From Variovorax paradoxus (GTDB taxonomy: Bacteria; Pseudomonadota; Gammaproteobacteria; Burkholderiales; Burkholderiaceae_C): 64,000 nucleotides of DNA. Location: assembly GCF_030815855.1 (NCBI RefSeq), contig NZ_JAUSXG010000001.1, forward strand, positions 2,790,001-2,854,000, given 5' to 3'. Numbering within the stretch: the first letter of the stretch is position 1; every line of letters starts with the position of its first letter. Made by a program: the position numbers and the translations under genes. The notes below the pieces were generated by a model, which made no database searches, was not told the DNA's origin, and saw nothing but the letters and a program-made list of their open reading frames with translations. Below are positions 49,199 to 59,500 of the stretch, piece by piece.

Positions 49199-50092
49199 CT
49201 ACATCTCGAAGGCTTCGACCTGCCGGCCATCGACGTCGGTGAAGCCGTATTCGCGCGCCAGGTCGGCCACGCGGTACACGCCGCCACTTTTCTCCAGCAC
49301 CCGCGCATCGCCTGCCAGCGCGGCCACCGCGCGGCCGAGATAGCGCGGCGACTCGGTCCGTGCCAATGCCGGTTGCTCGCGCCAATGCGCCTCGTCGGAC
49401 TTGTAGGCGGCCAGCACGAACTCGGTGCGCATCCAGCCCGGCGACACGGCCAGCGAAGCGACGCCGTGGGGGCGAAGCTCCTCGGCCATGCCGAAGGCCA
49501 GCCGGGTCATGGCCGATTTGGCGAGGTCGTAGAACAGGTCGCGCAGGTAGTTGCCGCGGTCCCAGAAGGTGGTGGTCACGATCAGTCCGCTCTGTTGCGC
49601 CACCATCAGCGGCGCGGCGAATCGGCCGGCGAGCAGGTGGTTGCGCACGCCGCGGTCGAACATCGAGTCCCAGTTGGAAAGCGGATGCTCCCAGAACGGC
49701 GCCTCGAACACACCAGCGAAGGTCTCGTGGCCGCCCCAGGCGTTGTTCACGAGCAGGTCCACACGACCCTGCTCGCGCTGCACCTGCGCAAAGAGCTGCT
49801 TTACCTCGTCTTCCTGCGTGTGGTCGCAACGCACCGCGATGCCGCGTCCGCCCATACGGGTGACTTCGTCGGCGGTTTCGTCGATGCTGCCGGGCAGTGC
49901 TTCGAGTTCCGAGAGCGCGAGCAACTGGCCATAGGTGTCGGCCGGCCGCTCCCGCGTGCTTCGCCCGGTGACATACACGGTGGCGCCCGCGGCGCCCAGC
50001 TCCACCGCGATGCCGCGGCCGGCACCGCGGCTGGCCCCGGTGACCACGGCCACGCGGCCTTTCAACGGCCCGTTCTTGTTGTCGGCTTGCAT
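49199..50092 (-). CDS. Short-chain dehydrogenase (DHRS1-like)
   Basis: The 297-residue SDR has TGASRGAGRG at 18-27 and VNNAWGG in place of the usual NNAG. The Tyr-Lys pair is in FYDLAKSAM. The length and the NNAWGG motif resemble the DHRS1-type group, whose roles in bacteria are poorly known. It is divergently regulated at best from unknown signals: the AraC gene lies 45 nt upstream in the same direction and may be co-transcribed. Confidence 0.85.
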   Translation of the reverse strand: MQADNKNGPLKGRVAVVTGASRGAGRGIAVELGAAGATVYVTGRSTRERPADTYGQLLALSELEALPGSIDETADEVTRMGGRGIAVRCDHTQEDEVKQLFAQVQREQGRVDLLVNNAWGGHETFAGVFEAPFWEHPLSNWDSMFDRGVRNHLLAGRFAAPLMVAQQSGLIVTTTFWDRGNYLRDLFYDLAKSAMTRLAFGMAEELRPHGVASLAVSPGWMRTEFVLAAYKSDEAHWREQPALARTESPRYLGRAVAALAGDARVLEKSGGVYRVADLAREYGFTDVDGRQVEAFEM

Positions 50093-50137
50093 GGGTTTTC
50101 CTTTCGTTTCCGGTTCGAGCCGAACAGTAACGGCACC

Positions 50138-51022
50138 TCAATCCGCCGTCTTGGAAGAACCCGAAATCGCACGCCCCAGGAACTCCGTCGGCGTGAGGCC
50201 GCACAGCGCGCGAAACTCATTGACGAGGTGCGACTGGTCGTAGAAGCCTCCGTCCAGCGCAAGGTCCGCCCAGGCCGGCACGCGCTGCAGCCGCAGGGCG
50301 TGCAGGCAGGCACGCATCCGCGCCAGCCTGCTCCAGGCCCGCGGAGACAAACCCACCTGCTGCTGAAAAATCTGCTGCAACCGCCGTTCGCCGAGACCCA
50401 CGGCGGCCGCAACCTCGCGCACCGGAGCCCGCCCGCCCGAGGTCGTGATGAGCTGCGCCGCGCGCACGGCAGCCGGATGAACGACGGCATCGCCGTCGGC
50501 CAGCCGCCGCTGCAGGGCGGCGCACAGCACCGACACCCGCGAGACGTCGTCCGGCTGTTCGGCCATGCGCTCCAGCAGTTCGGCACCGTGGCCCGCCCAC
50601 AGTTCGTCCAGATGCACCGCGGTGCCCGCAATTTCACCGGCCGGCCTTCCCAGCAAGGCCGCGGCCGCGCCGGGGCGCAGGGTGACCGACAGCCCTTCCA
50701 TCTTCCGGCTCAGCCGCACCATGGCCGGCGCCGCTGACGCGCCCAAGACCTGGACGGGGTGCCCGATGCTTTCGCCCGCCGAGGGCGCATCGCCCAGGTT
50801 GAAGACCAGCCGCACCGCCCCATCGGGCAGCACGCGCTCCAGGACCTCATGGCCTTCGGGAAAGCTTTCCCTGTAGAGAAGAATGTGAGCAACCTGCGCG
50901 CGCAGCGGCGCCGGCACGGCAAAGGCCTGCAGCGTGCCCGCGGGCGTATCGGCCTCCGGCCCATGCAAGGGGTCGCCGTCGAGACGGACGTACAGGCGTT
51001 CGGACGTGGACAGTGTCGGCAT
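50138..51022 (-). CDS. AraC family transcriptional regulator
   Basis: The 294-residue protein has a DUF6597-like N-terminal sensor part (YRESFPEGHEVLERVLPDG, then VRLVFNLGD) and a C-terminal double HTH (about 195-285). The latter shows REVAAAVGLGERRLQQIFQQ, then LALDGGFYDQSHLVNEFR and GLTPTEFL, the typical AraC signature. It precedes the dehydrogenase gene by 45 nt and probably controls it. The ATG at 51022 was preferred to an upstream TTG. Confidence 0.9.
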   Translation of the reverse strand: MPTLSTSERLYVRLDGDPLHGPEADTPAGTLQAFAVPAPLRAQVAHILLYRESFPEGHEVLERVLPDGAVRLVFNLGDAPSAGESIGHPVQVLGASAAPAMVRLSRKMEGLSVTLRPGAAAALLGRPAGEIAGTAVHLDELWAGHGAELLERMAEQPDDVSRVSVLCAALQRRLADGDAVVHPAAVRAAQLITTSGGRAPVREVAAAVGLGERRLQQIFQQQVGLSPRAWSRLARMRACLHALRLQRVPAWADLALDGGFYDQSHLVNEFRALCGLTPTEFLGRAISGSSKTAD

Positions 51023-51076
51023 TGCGGTGACGGCGGCAACAGCGGCGGCGAGAGCCAACCGCCGCGGCGCCTTGTT

Positions 51077-51628
51077 TCAGCCGCATTCGATCAGCTGGCA
51101 CGCACCATAGTCAATGGGCGCCGACGGCCACTGCATGGCGTCGTCCACGCGCCGCACGCCGCGGTTCAGCAGCTGCACCGCGCGCATCACACCCGCATGC
51201 GTGACCCACACCGCGTCTTGCCCCGATGCGCGCCACTCGTCGAAAGCAGCACCCGTGCGTTGCATGAAGCCTGTCGTGCTTTCTCCGTTGCCGCCCGGAA
51301 GACCTTCGGCGAAGTTGCAGGTCCACGCGTCGAATTCGGCGCGAGCGATGGACGACCACGGGCGGCCTTCCCAGGCGCCGAAATCCATTTCGGCCAGGCG
51401 TAGGTCGGCGCGAACGGCGAGGTCAGGGCGCAGCATGCCGATGGCCTGTGCCAGCTCGGCGCAACGCCGCAAGGGCGAGTGGGCCAGCGCGACGCCCGCC
51501 GGCAGGCCGGCCGCCACCGCGTTCGCAACTGCCAGCGTCGCCTCGGCCGGCACGCCCACATCCATCGCGCCGTAGCAAAGGCCCGGCGCGGCGTCGGTCT
51601 GCGCATGACGCACCAGCCACAGCTTCAT
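51077..51628 (-). CDS. cobC: Alpha-ribazole phosphatase (histidine phosphatase family)
   Basis: CobC removes the 5'-phosphate from alpha-ribazole or adenosylcobalamin phosphate at the end of B12 synthesis. The 183-residue protein has the phospho-His motif LVRHAQTD (His8), AEMDFGAWEGRPW, and the second His in VWVTHAGVMRAV. Its ATG overlaps the cobS stop by 4 nt, which supports the cobalamin role over a generic phosphatase. Confidence 0.9.
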   Translation of the reverse strand: MKLWLVRHAQTDAAPGLCYGAMDVGVPAEATLAVANAVAAGLPAGVALAHSPLRRCAELAQAIGMLRPDLAVRADLRLAEMDFGAWEGRPWSSIARAEFDAWTCNFAEGLPGGNGESTTGFMQRTGAAFDEWRASGQDAVWVTHAGVMRAVQLLNRGVRRVDDAMQWPSAPIDYGACQLIECG

Positions 51629-52419
51629 GCCTGCCATGCCAGCGCGAGATAGATCGCGAGCTCGCACACCTGCTGTGTCGCGCCGAGCCCGTCGCCGGTG
51701 AACCCCTGCAGCCGGCGCCGGAACATGCGCGCCATGACCAGCGCCGCAAGAGCGCATGCCGCCACCACGGCGATCGTTCTTGCGGCGCCTTGCGTCAGCA
51801 GCACCAGAGCGACAGCAGGAACCGACCAGAGCATGCCGACCAGCAAGGCGCTGCCGCCGATCGCATCGGCCAGCGGCTTGGCCTTGCTCGCGCCGGCATC
51901 GCCCACGTAAGGCAGCCAGCGGATCAGGAACAGCGGTGCCAATCGAGAAAGCACATGCGCGCCCACGATGGCGCCTGCGGCTACTTGCGCGCCCTGCCCC
52001 GCGATCGATGCGAGCAGCGCGGCCTTGAGCCCGAGCGCCAGCACCAGCGCGATGGCGCCGAAAGCTCCGATGCGCGAGTCCTTCATGATCTCGAGTGCGC
52101 GGTTCCGGTCGGAGGCTCCGCCCAGCCCGTCGGCCACGTCGGCCAGCCCGTCTTCATGAAAGGCGCCGGTGAGCAGCACCGTGGCGACAATGCTCAACAG
52201 CGCCGCGGCCAGCGCACCGGCGGCGCCGGGCAAGCCCTGCAGCGCCAGCACGAAAACCGCCGCCCCCACACCACCCACAAGCCAGCCGACCCCGGGAAAG
52301 TGCGCCGCGCTCGCACGCAGCATCTGCGGGCTGAACCCGACCCATTCGGCGACCCGGCCGGTCACCGGCACCCGGGTGAAGAACTGCAGGGCCAGTAGAT
52401 AGTGGCGAACACCGTTCAT
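51625..52419 (-). CDS. cobS: Adenosylcobinamide-GDP ribazoletransferase
   Basis: CobS joins adenosylcobinamide-GDP with alpha-ribazole (phosphate) in the membrane. The 264-residue protein is polytopic. Diagnostic sequences are LLALQFFTRVPV, TGAFHEDGLADVADGLGG, IMKDSRIGAFG and GDGLGATQQVCE. It starts 5 nt after the cobT stop and overlaps cobC. Confidence 0.96.
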   Translation of the reverse strand: MNGVRHYLLALQFFTRVPVTGRVAEWVGFSPQMLRASAAHFPGVGWLVGGVGAAVFVLALQGLPGAAGALAAALLSIVATVLLTGAFHEDGLADVADGLGGASDRNRALEIMKDSRIGAFGAIALVLALGLKAALLASIAGQGAQVAAGAIVGAHVLSRLAPLFLIRWLPYVGDAGASKAKPLADAIGGSALLVGMLWSVPAVALVLLTQGAARTIAVVAACALAALVMARMFRRRLQGFTGDGLGATQQVCELAIYLALAWQA

Positions 52420-52424
52420 GAAAC

Positions 52425-53474
52425 TCAGCTGTCCTTGCGCGACACGCCCGACGCCTCGAAGCTGGCCATCTCGCGCAAGATGCGGCAGGCCGATTCGAGC
52501 AGCGGCCAAGCCAGCGCGCCGCCCGAGCCTTCGCCGAGGCGCAGGTCCAGATTCAGCAAGGGTTCGAGTCCGAGGTGCTTCAGCAGCATGGCATGCCCGG
52601 GTTCCGCCGAACTGTGCGCGGCCACGCAGCGCTGCGCCACATGCGGCTGCAGCGCCTGTGCGACGAGCACCGCGGCACTGGCGATGAAGCCGTCGACCAC
52701 GATCACGCGCCGCTCGTGCGCCGCCTGCAGCACCGCGCCGACCAGCGTGGCGATCTCGAAGCCGCCGAACGCGGCCAGCGCATCGAGCGGCGCAGCCGCC
52801 GACGCATGCAGCGCCAGCACTTCGCGCAGCACCGCTCGTTTGCGCGCCAGTCCGGCTGCATCGAGACCGGTGCCTGCGCCGGTGCAGGCATCGATATCGA
52901 GATTGGCCAGACGCGCGAGAAGCATGGCCGCCGCCGAGCTGTTGCCGATGCCCATCTCGCCGAGCAGCAAGGCGTTGCCGGGCAGCGCACGCACCACCTC
53001 TCGCCCATTGGCAATGGCTTCTGCGCATTGCCCGGCCGTCATGGCCGGGCCGGCCGACGCATCGGCCGTGCCGGCAGCGATCCGGCGCGACACCAGCCCC
53101 GGGCGCGCCTGGAAGTCGCGCCGCACGCCGCAATCAACCACCGTTAATGCGAGTCCGTGCTGGCGCGCCAGCACGCTCACGGCCGCCCCGCCCGCGAGAA
53201 AGTTCTCGACCATCTGCCACGTCACATCGCTCGGGAACGCCGAGACGCCGCGCGCCGCCAGGCCGTGATCGCCCGCGCACACCAGCATCTGTGGCGCTTC
53301 GAGCACGGGCGTTTCGCTGCCGAGGATCAGGCCGATACGCAGGGCCAGGCTTTCGAGGCGCCCTAGCGCGCCGAGCGGCTTGGTCTTGTTGTCGAGCGCG
53401 GTTTGCAGGCGTGCCGCGAGCGCGTCGTCGTGAAGGTCGGAAATGGAGGGAATGGTTTCGTTGTCGGTAGTCAT
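52425..53474 (-). CDS. cobT: Nicotinate-nucleotide-dimethylbenzimidazole phosphoribosyltransferase
   Basis: CobT activates the lower ligand of B12 to alpha-ribazole phosphate. The 349-residue protein has LDNKTKPLGALGRLESLALR, VCAGDHGLAARGVSAFP, LLGEMGIGNSSAAAMLLARL, and the catalytic-region LRLGEGSGGALAWPLL near 318-333. The ATG overlaps the cobQ stop by 4 nt. Confidence 0.97.
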   Translation of the reverse strand: MTTDNETIPSISDLHDDALAARLQTALDNKTKPLGALGRLESLALRIGLILGSETPVLEAPQMLVCAGDHGLAARGVSAFPSDVTWQMVENFLAGGAAVSVLARQHGLALTVVDCGVRRDFQARPGLVSRRIAAGTADASAGPAMTAGQCAEAIANGREVVRALPGNALLLGEMGIGNSSAAAMLLARLANLDIDACTGAGTGLDAAGLARKRAVLREVLALHASAAAPLDALAAFGGFEIATLVGAVLQAAHERRVIVVDGFIASAAVLVAQALQPHVAQRCVAAHSSAEPGHAMLLKHLGLEPLLNLDLRLGEGSGGALAWPLLESACRILREMASFEASGVSRKDS

Positions 53475-54910
53475 GCGATCAGGCCTTGCAATACGCCGGC
53501 CTCGAAGTGGGTGTCTATGAAATCGGCCAAGCCGTCGAAGGTGGCGTCGAGCGTGGGTGCCGTAGCGCCGAAGAGCGCGTGCAACACGGCCGCATCTTCG
53601 AACAGGCCGTGCAGGTAGAGGCCCAGCACGTTGCCGCGGGTGTTCTGCCAAGCCAGCCCCTCGGGCATCACGGCATGGCCGTCCTGCGCCATCTGCGGGT
53701 GAATTGCGGTGTGGCCGTGATGTATTTCGTAGCCGGCCATTTCCACGTTGGAAAGGGGGGCCCATGGCCCGCTCAGTTCGCCGAAGATGGCGGACCGATG
53801 GCGCACGGTCTTCTCGCGCTCGAACACGGTCACCAGTGGCAGCAGGCCGAGGCCCGGTGCGTTGCCGTCGATGCCATGCGGATCGACCAGCGCCTCGCCC
53901 AGCATCTGCAGGCCGCCGCAGACGCCCAGCACGGCACCGCCGCCGGCCGCGTGCGCCGCGATGGCACGGTCCAGACCCTGCGTACGCAGCCACGCGAGAT
54001 CGCCGCTCGTGTGCTTGGAACCCGGCATCACGATCCAGTCGGCGCCAGCCACGTCCGCCGGCGTGCGCGCCCAGACCAGGCGGACACCCGGCACGTTCTT
54101 GAGCGGCTGGAATTCGTCGAGATTGCTGATGCGTGGATAGGCGATGACCGCCACCGTCCGCGTGACCGTGCCGCTCGCATAGCTTCGATGGTCGAACACG
54201 CCGTCTTCCTCTGGCAGGCCGTGCTCCCTCCACATCGGCAGCGTCGCCACGGTGGCGATGCCGGTCAGCGCCTGCAATTGCTGCGGCGCCGGCGCCAGCA
54301 GCGACGCATCGCCGCGGAACTTGTTGAGCACGAAACCGCGCAGCAACGCGCGGTCGCTCTCGGGCATCAACGCCCACGTTCCGTAGAGATGCGCGAAGGC
54401 GCCTCCGCGGTCGATATCGGTCACCAGCAGGCAGCGCGCCTCCGCATGGCAGGCCACGCGCAGGTTGACGATGTCGCTCGCCATCAGGTTGATCTCGGCC
54501 GGCGAGCCGGCGCCTTCGATCACCACCACGTCGTTCTCGGCACGCAGTTCATCGAGCGCCTCCGCGATCCGCGGCCAGACGCGCTCGCTGCGTCCGCGCC
54601 AGGGCATGGCCGTGAGCTCTTCGCTCACCTGCCCCATCAGCACCACCTGGCTGTGGGTGTCGCGCTCGGGCTTGAGCAGCAGCGGGTTCATGCGCACGTC
54701 GGGAACGGCGCGCGCGGCCAGCGCCTGGAAATACTGCGCGCTGCCGATTTCGCCGCCATCGACCACGCGGGCGTTGTTGCTCATGTTCTGCGCCTTGAAA
54801 GGCGCCACCTTGAGGCCCTGCCGCGCATACCAGCGGCACAACGCAGCGGTCAGCCAGCTCTTGCCGGCGCCGCTGGTCGTGCCCAGAACCATCACGCATC
54901 GGGTTGTCAT
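53471..54910 (-). CDS. cobQ: Adenosylcobyric acid synthase
   Basis: CobQ amidates four side chains of the corrin ring. The 479-residue protein has the P-loop-like VLGTTSGAGKSWLTAALCRW, the substrate segment KAQNMSNNA, VIEGAGSPAEINL, and the glutamine amidotransferase Cys in VLGVCGGLQMLG with GLYLHGLFED at the end. It is the first gene of cobQ-cobT-cobS-cobC. Only about 50 bp separates it from the terminator of the efflux operon, so its promoter is short and there is no room for a cobalamin riboswitch. Confidence 0.97.
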   Translation of the reverse strand: MTTRCVMVLGTTSGAGKSWLTAALCRWYARQGLKVAPFKAQNMSNNARVVDGGEIGSAQYFQALAARAVPDVRMNPLLLKPERDTHSQVVLMGQVSEELTAMPWRGRSERVWPRIAEALDELRAENDVVVIEGAGSPAEINLMASDIVNLRVACHAEARCLLVTDIDRGGAFAHLYGTWALMPESDRALLRGFVLNKFRGDASLLAPAPQQLQALTGIATVATLPMWREHGLPEEDGVFDHRSYASGTVTRTVAVIAYPRISNLDEFQPLKNVPGVRLVWARTPADVAGADWIVMPGSKHTSGDLAWLRTQGLDRAIAAHAAGGGAVLGVCGGLQMLGEALVDPHGIDGNAPGLGLLPLVTVFEREKTVRHRSAIFGELSGPWAPLSNVEMAGYEIHHGHTAIHPQMAQDGHAVMPEGLAWQNTRGNVLGLYLHGLFEDAAVLHALFGATAPTLDATFDGLADFIDTHFEAGVLQGLIA

Positions 54911-54961
54911 GCGGCTATTGTCTGTTGTCGCCGCACGCCGCTTTCCCCGAAACGCGGCCGC

Positions 54962-54989
54962 ACAAAGAAAAAGGGGCTTGCGCCCCTTT
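54962..54989 (-). terminator. Intrinsic terminator of the efflux operon
   Basis: AAAGGGGC (54970-54977) pairs with GCCCCTTT (54982-54989) around a 4-nt loop, followed on the minus strand by TTTCTTTG. It lies just past the outer-membrane factor gene. Confidence 0.85.
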
Positions 54990-54995
54990 GGTGTG

Positions 54996-56495
54996 TCAGC
55001 GTGCCGCGGTCTGTACCGCGGCGGCTCCGCCCGGCTGAGACGTCGCCTGCGCCGTGGCGCTCGGCACCTCCCACCCACCGCCGATGGCGCGGATCAGCCC
55101 CACGGCCGCCTGGTACTGCGCCGACTTCACCTGCAGCGCCTGGCGCCGGTTGCGCAGTTCGCTGCGGCGGGCGTCGAGCAGGTCGAGCTGGCTGATGTAG
55201 CCGTTGCGGTAGCGCGTGTCCGACAGGCTGGTCGCGCGCTGAGCCGAGGTGACGGCCTGCGCCTGTACGGTCGACTGTTCCTGCAGGATGCGGATGGCGG
55301 ACAACTGGTCTTCAACCTCCTGAAACGCCACCAGCACCTGGCTGCGGTAGTTCGCGAGCGCGCCGTCGAGCTGGGCGTTGGCGCCCTGCACACCGGCTTC
55401 GCGGCGGCCGCCGTCGAAGATCGGCAGCGAGAGCAGCGCACCCACGCCCCACGAACGGGCCGACCACTTGAACAGGTCGCCGATTTCCGGCGATGCGTAG
55501 CCCGCGGCGCCGGTCAGCGAGATGTCCGGAAACCAGGCGGCCTGCGCCACGCCCACGCGGGCCTGTGCAGCGAGCACCGCGTTCTGTGCGGCCGACACGT
55601 CCGGGCGGCGCGTCAGCACCGTGGCCGGTACGCCCGGCGGCACGGACGGCAGCGCGGTGGCCCAGTCGTCGGTACGCAGGCCGAAGCTCGAGGCCGAGTC
55701 GCCCACCAGCACCGCGAGCGCATGCTCCACCTGGGCGCGCTGCCGGTCGAGCGCAAGCGCGTCCGATTCGGTCGACGACACCTCGGTCTGCACGCGTGCC
55801 ACGTCGAGCTCGGCAATGTCGCCGGCCTGCTGGCGGCGCTGCGTCAGGCGCAGCGTGTCGCGGTAGGCCTCGACCTGCTCGCGCACCAGGGCGCGTTCGG
55901 CATCGAGCGCGCGAAGCTGCAGGTAGGTCTGAGCCACTTCGGCCTGCACCGCGAGCCGCGTGCTTTGCAGCAGCGCTTCGCGGCTGGCCGCATCGAGCTT
56001 GGCCGCATTGCTCGCGCCCGAGAGCCGGCCGAACAGGTCGACCTCGTACGAGAAGGTGGCGCCGATGTTGGTCATGGTGGCCGGCCTTGTGCTCGCCGTG
56101 GCCTTGTCGAGGCCCGCACCGCGGTTGGCACCGGCACCCAGCCCGATCTGCGGCAGGCGGTCGGCCTGGGCGCTGCGCGCCAGGGCGCGAGCCTCGGCAA
56201 GCCGAGCCGCGGCGGCCTGGATGTTGTTGTTGTTGACGTCCGCCTTTTCGACCAGCGCATTGAGCACCGGGTCGTTGAACGCCAGCCACCAGGCGCCGCG
56301 CGCCTGCGCTTCGGAAGGCACGGCACGCGTCCAGCCCGCGGGCGGGGCGGCGCCCTGCTCCTTGAACTGGGCCGTGGTCTGGATCTCCGGCACGCCGGAG
56401 GGCACGGTCGCGCAGCCGGCCAGCGCCAGGGCTGCCACCAGCGGCAGCAAGGCGGTGCGAAGCGGTCGAACCAAAGGTTGGAATGCGAACTTCAT
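54996..56495 (-). CDS. RND efflux outer membrane lipoprotein (NodT family)
   Basis: This is the TolC-like exit duct of a tripartite pump. The 499-residue precursor has a signal peptide and lipobox LALAGC (lipid Cys near 28). Two OEP domains follow, with helical repeats such as NNNNIQAAAARLAEARALAR and SAQRATSLSDTRYRNGYISQ. It starts 33 nt after the RND gene. The C-terminal tail is Ala/Gln-rich and dispensable-looking. Confidence 0.95.
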   Translation of the reverse strand: MKFAFQPLVRPLRTALLPLVAALALAGCATVPSGVPEIQTTAQFKEQGAAPPAGWTRAVPSEAQARGAWWLAFNDPVLNALVEKADVNNNNIQAAAARLAEARALARSAQADRLPQIGLGAGANRGAGLDKATASTRPATMTNIGATFSYEVDLFGRLSGASNAAKLDAASREALLQSTRLAVQAEVAQTYLQLRALDAERALVREQVEAYRDTLRLTQRRQQAGDIAELDVARVQTEVSSTESDALALDRQRAQVEHALAVLVGDSASSFGLRTDDWATALPSVPPGVPATVLTRRPDVSAAQNAVLAAQARVGVAQAAWFPDISLTGAAGYASPEIGDLFKWSARSWGVGALLSLPIFDGGRREAGVQGANAQLDGALANYRSQVLVAFQEVEDQLSAIRILQEQSTVQAQAVTSAQRATSLSDTRYRNGYISQLDLLDARRSELRNRRQALQVKSAQYQAAVGLIRAIGGGWEVPSATAQATSQPGGAAAVQTAAR

Positions 56496-56528
56496 GATGA
56501 TGATCTTTCTTCTTGATCGTTCAGGCGA

Positions 56529-59500
56529 TCAGTCATGCGAGCCGTGCGAAGGACGCGGCGAAGCAGGCATCGGGTGCAGCCCGCCACCGCCGGAACCTCC
56601 GTGGGCCGGCGCAGCCGGATGGGCCGCCGAAACGAAGTCTTCCCCGTGCGGCACGTCGCCGTGCAGCTTGAGTGGGCGGTTGCCCGCGAGGCGGCGCATC
56701 AGCACGTAGAACACCGGCGTCAGGAACAGGCCGAAGGCCGTCACGCCGATCATCCCGGCGAACACCGCCACGCCCATGGCCTTGCGCATCTCCGAGCCCG
56801 CGCCGGTCGACAGCACGAGCGGCAGCACACCCATCACGAAGGCCAGCGAGGTCATGAGAATCGGGCGCAGGCGCAGGCGGCTCGCTTCGATCGCGGCCTG
56901 GATGGGCGTGCGTCCGGCGAACTCCAGCTCCCGTGCGAACTCCACGATCAGAATCGCGTTCTTCGCACTCAGCCCCACCAGCACGATCAACCCGATCTGC
57001 GTGAAGACGTTGTTGTCACCCCCCGATATCCATACGCCGGTCATCGCGGCCAGAATGCCCATCGGCACGATCAGGATGATGGCGATCGGCAGCGTCAGGC
57101 TCTCGTACTGCGCGGCGAGCACCAGGAACACCAGCAGGATGGCCAGCGGGAACACCAGGAAGGCGGAGTTGCCGGCCAGGATTTCCTGGTAGGTCAGCTC
57201 GGTCCACTCGAAGCTCACGCCCTTGGGCAGCGTCTCGGCCGCAATCTTGGTGATCGCGTCCTGTGCCTGGCCCGACGAATAGCCGGGCGCCGGGCCGCCG
57301 TTGATGTCGGCTGCCAGGTAGCCGTTGTAGCGCATGGCGCGTTCCGGACCGAAGGTCGAATTCACCTTCATGAGCGCGGCCAGCGGCACCATCTCGCCCG
57401 TGGTTGAGCGCACCTTCAGCATGCCCACGTCTTCGGCACGTGCGCGGTAAGGCGCATCGGCCTGCACACGCACGCTGTAGGTGCGGCCGAACTTGTTGAA
57501 GTCGTTCGCATACAGGCTGCCGAGATAAATCTGCATGGTGTCGAAGATGTCCGTCACCGGCACGCCGAGCTGACGGGCCTTGGTACGGTCGATGTCGGCA
57601 TACAGCTGCGGCACGTTGACCTGCCAGCTCGTGAACATGCCCGTGAGCTCGGGAGTGGCATAGGCCTTGGCCATGAAGGCCTTTACCGCCGCGTCCATCT
57701 GGTCGTAGCCGACCGAGGCGCGGTCTTCGATCTGCAGCTTGAAGCCGCCCGTGGTGCCCAGGCCCGCCACCGGCGGCGGCGGGAACATCACGATGAACGC
57801 ATCCTGGATGCTCGAGAAAGCACCGTTGAGCTGGCCGGCCACCGCACCGCCGCTCTGGTCGGCGCGCTTGCGCTGGTCGAAAGGCTTGAGCGTGGCAAAC
57901 ACGATGCCCGAGTTCGAGCTGTTGGTGAAGCCGTTGATCGACAGGCCCGGGAAGGCGATGGCGTCTTCCACGTTCGGGTTCTTCTTCATGATCTCGCCCA
58001 TGCGCTGGATCACTTCGTCGGTGCGGTCGAGCGTGGCGCCGTCGGGCAGCTGGGCAAAACCGATCAGGTATTGCTTGTCCTGCGCCGGCACGAAACCGCC
58101 GGGCACGGCCTTGAAGAGGCCGAAGGTCACGGCAATCAGCGCGACGTAGATCGCCAGCATCAGCGCCTTGCGCGAGATGACGCTCTTGACGCCGCCGCTG
58201 TAGGCTTCCGAACCTCGGCTGAAGAGCCTGTTGAAGCCGCGGAACAGCCAGCCGAACACCTTGTCCATGCCGCGCGTCAGCGCGTCCTTCGGAGCGTCGT
58301 GGCCGCGCAGCAGCAAGGCGGCGAGCGCCGGCGACAAGGTCAGCGAGTTGATCGCCGAGATCACCGTCGAGATCGCGATGGTCACCGCGAACTGGCGATA
58401 GAACTGGCCCGTGAGGCCGCTGATGAAAGCCAGCGGCACGAACACGGCCACGAGCACCAGCGCAATCGCGATGATGGGCCCGGACACTTCGCGCATCGCG
58501 CGGTACGTCGCTTCGCGTGGCGTGAGCCCCGCCTCGATGTTCCGCTCCACGTTTTCCACCACCACGATGGCGTCGTCCACCACGATGCCGATGGCCAGCA
58601 CCAGCCCGAACAGGCTCAGCGCATTGATCGAGAAACCGAGGATGTGCAGCACCGCGAAAGTACCGATCACCGACACCGGCACGGCCAGCAGCGGAATGAT
58701 CGACGCGCGCCAGGTCTGCAGGAACAGGATCACGACCAGCACCACCAGCATGATGGCTTCGAGCAGCGTGTGGATCACCGATTCGATGGACGCGCGCACG
58801 AACTGCGTCGGGTCATACGCGATGCGGTATTCCAAGCCTTCCGGCATGTTCTTGTTGAGCTCGGCCATCGTCTTGCGTACGTTGGACGAGATGTCGAGCG
58901 CATTGGAGCCCGGCGCCTGGAACACACCCATGCCGACGGCCGGGTCGTTGTTCAGCAGCGAGCGCAGCGAGTAGTCGGCGGCGCCCATTTCGAGCCGGCC
59001 GATGTCGCGCAGGCGGGTCACGGCGCCGTCGGTGCCGCTCTTGACGATGATGTCGCCGAACTCTTCTTCGCTCTGCAGGCGCCCTTGCGCGTTGATCGAG
59101 AGCTGCATGTCCACGCCCGACAGGCCCGGCGAAGCGCCGACCACGCCGGCAGCGGCCTGCACGTTCTGGCCGCGGATCGCAGCCACCACATCGCTCGCCG
59201 AAAGGCCGCGCTGCGCGACCTTCTGCGGGTCGAGCCAGACGCGCATCGAATAGTCGCCGCCGCCGAAGATCTGCACCTGGCCCACGCCTTCGATGCGCGC
59301 GAGCGGGTCCTTCACGTTCAGCACCGCGTAGTTGCGCAGGTAGTTGATGTCGTAGCGGTTGTTCGGCGAAACGAGGTGGACCACCATCGTCAGGTCGGGC
59401 GCGCTCTTGACGGTCGTGATGCCGAGGCGGCGCACTTCCTCCGGCAGGCGCGGCTCGGCTTGCGAGACGCGGTTCTGCACCAGCTGCTGGGCCTTGTCGG

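Noticed and set aside
54911..54961. Cobalamin riboswitch in front of cobQ
   Set aside because: Only about 50 bp is available and no B12-box-like sequence is seen.
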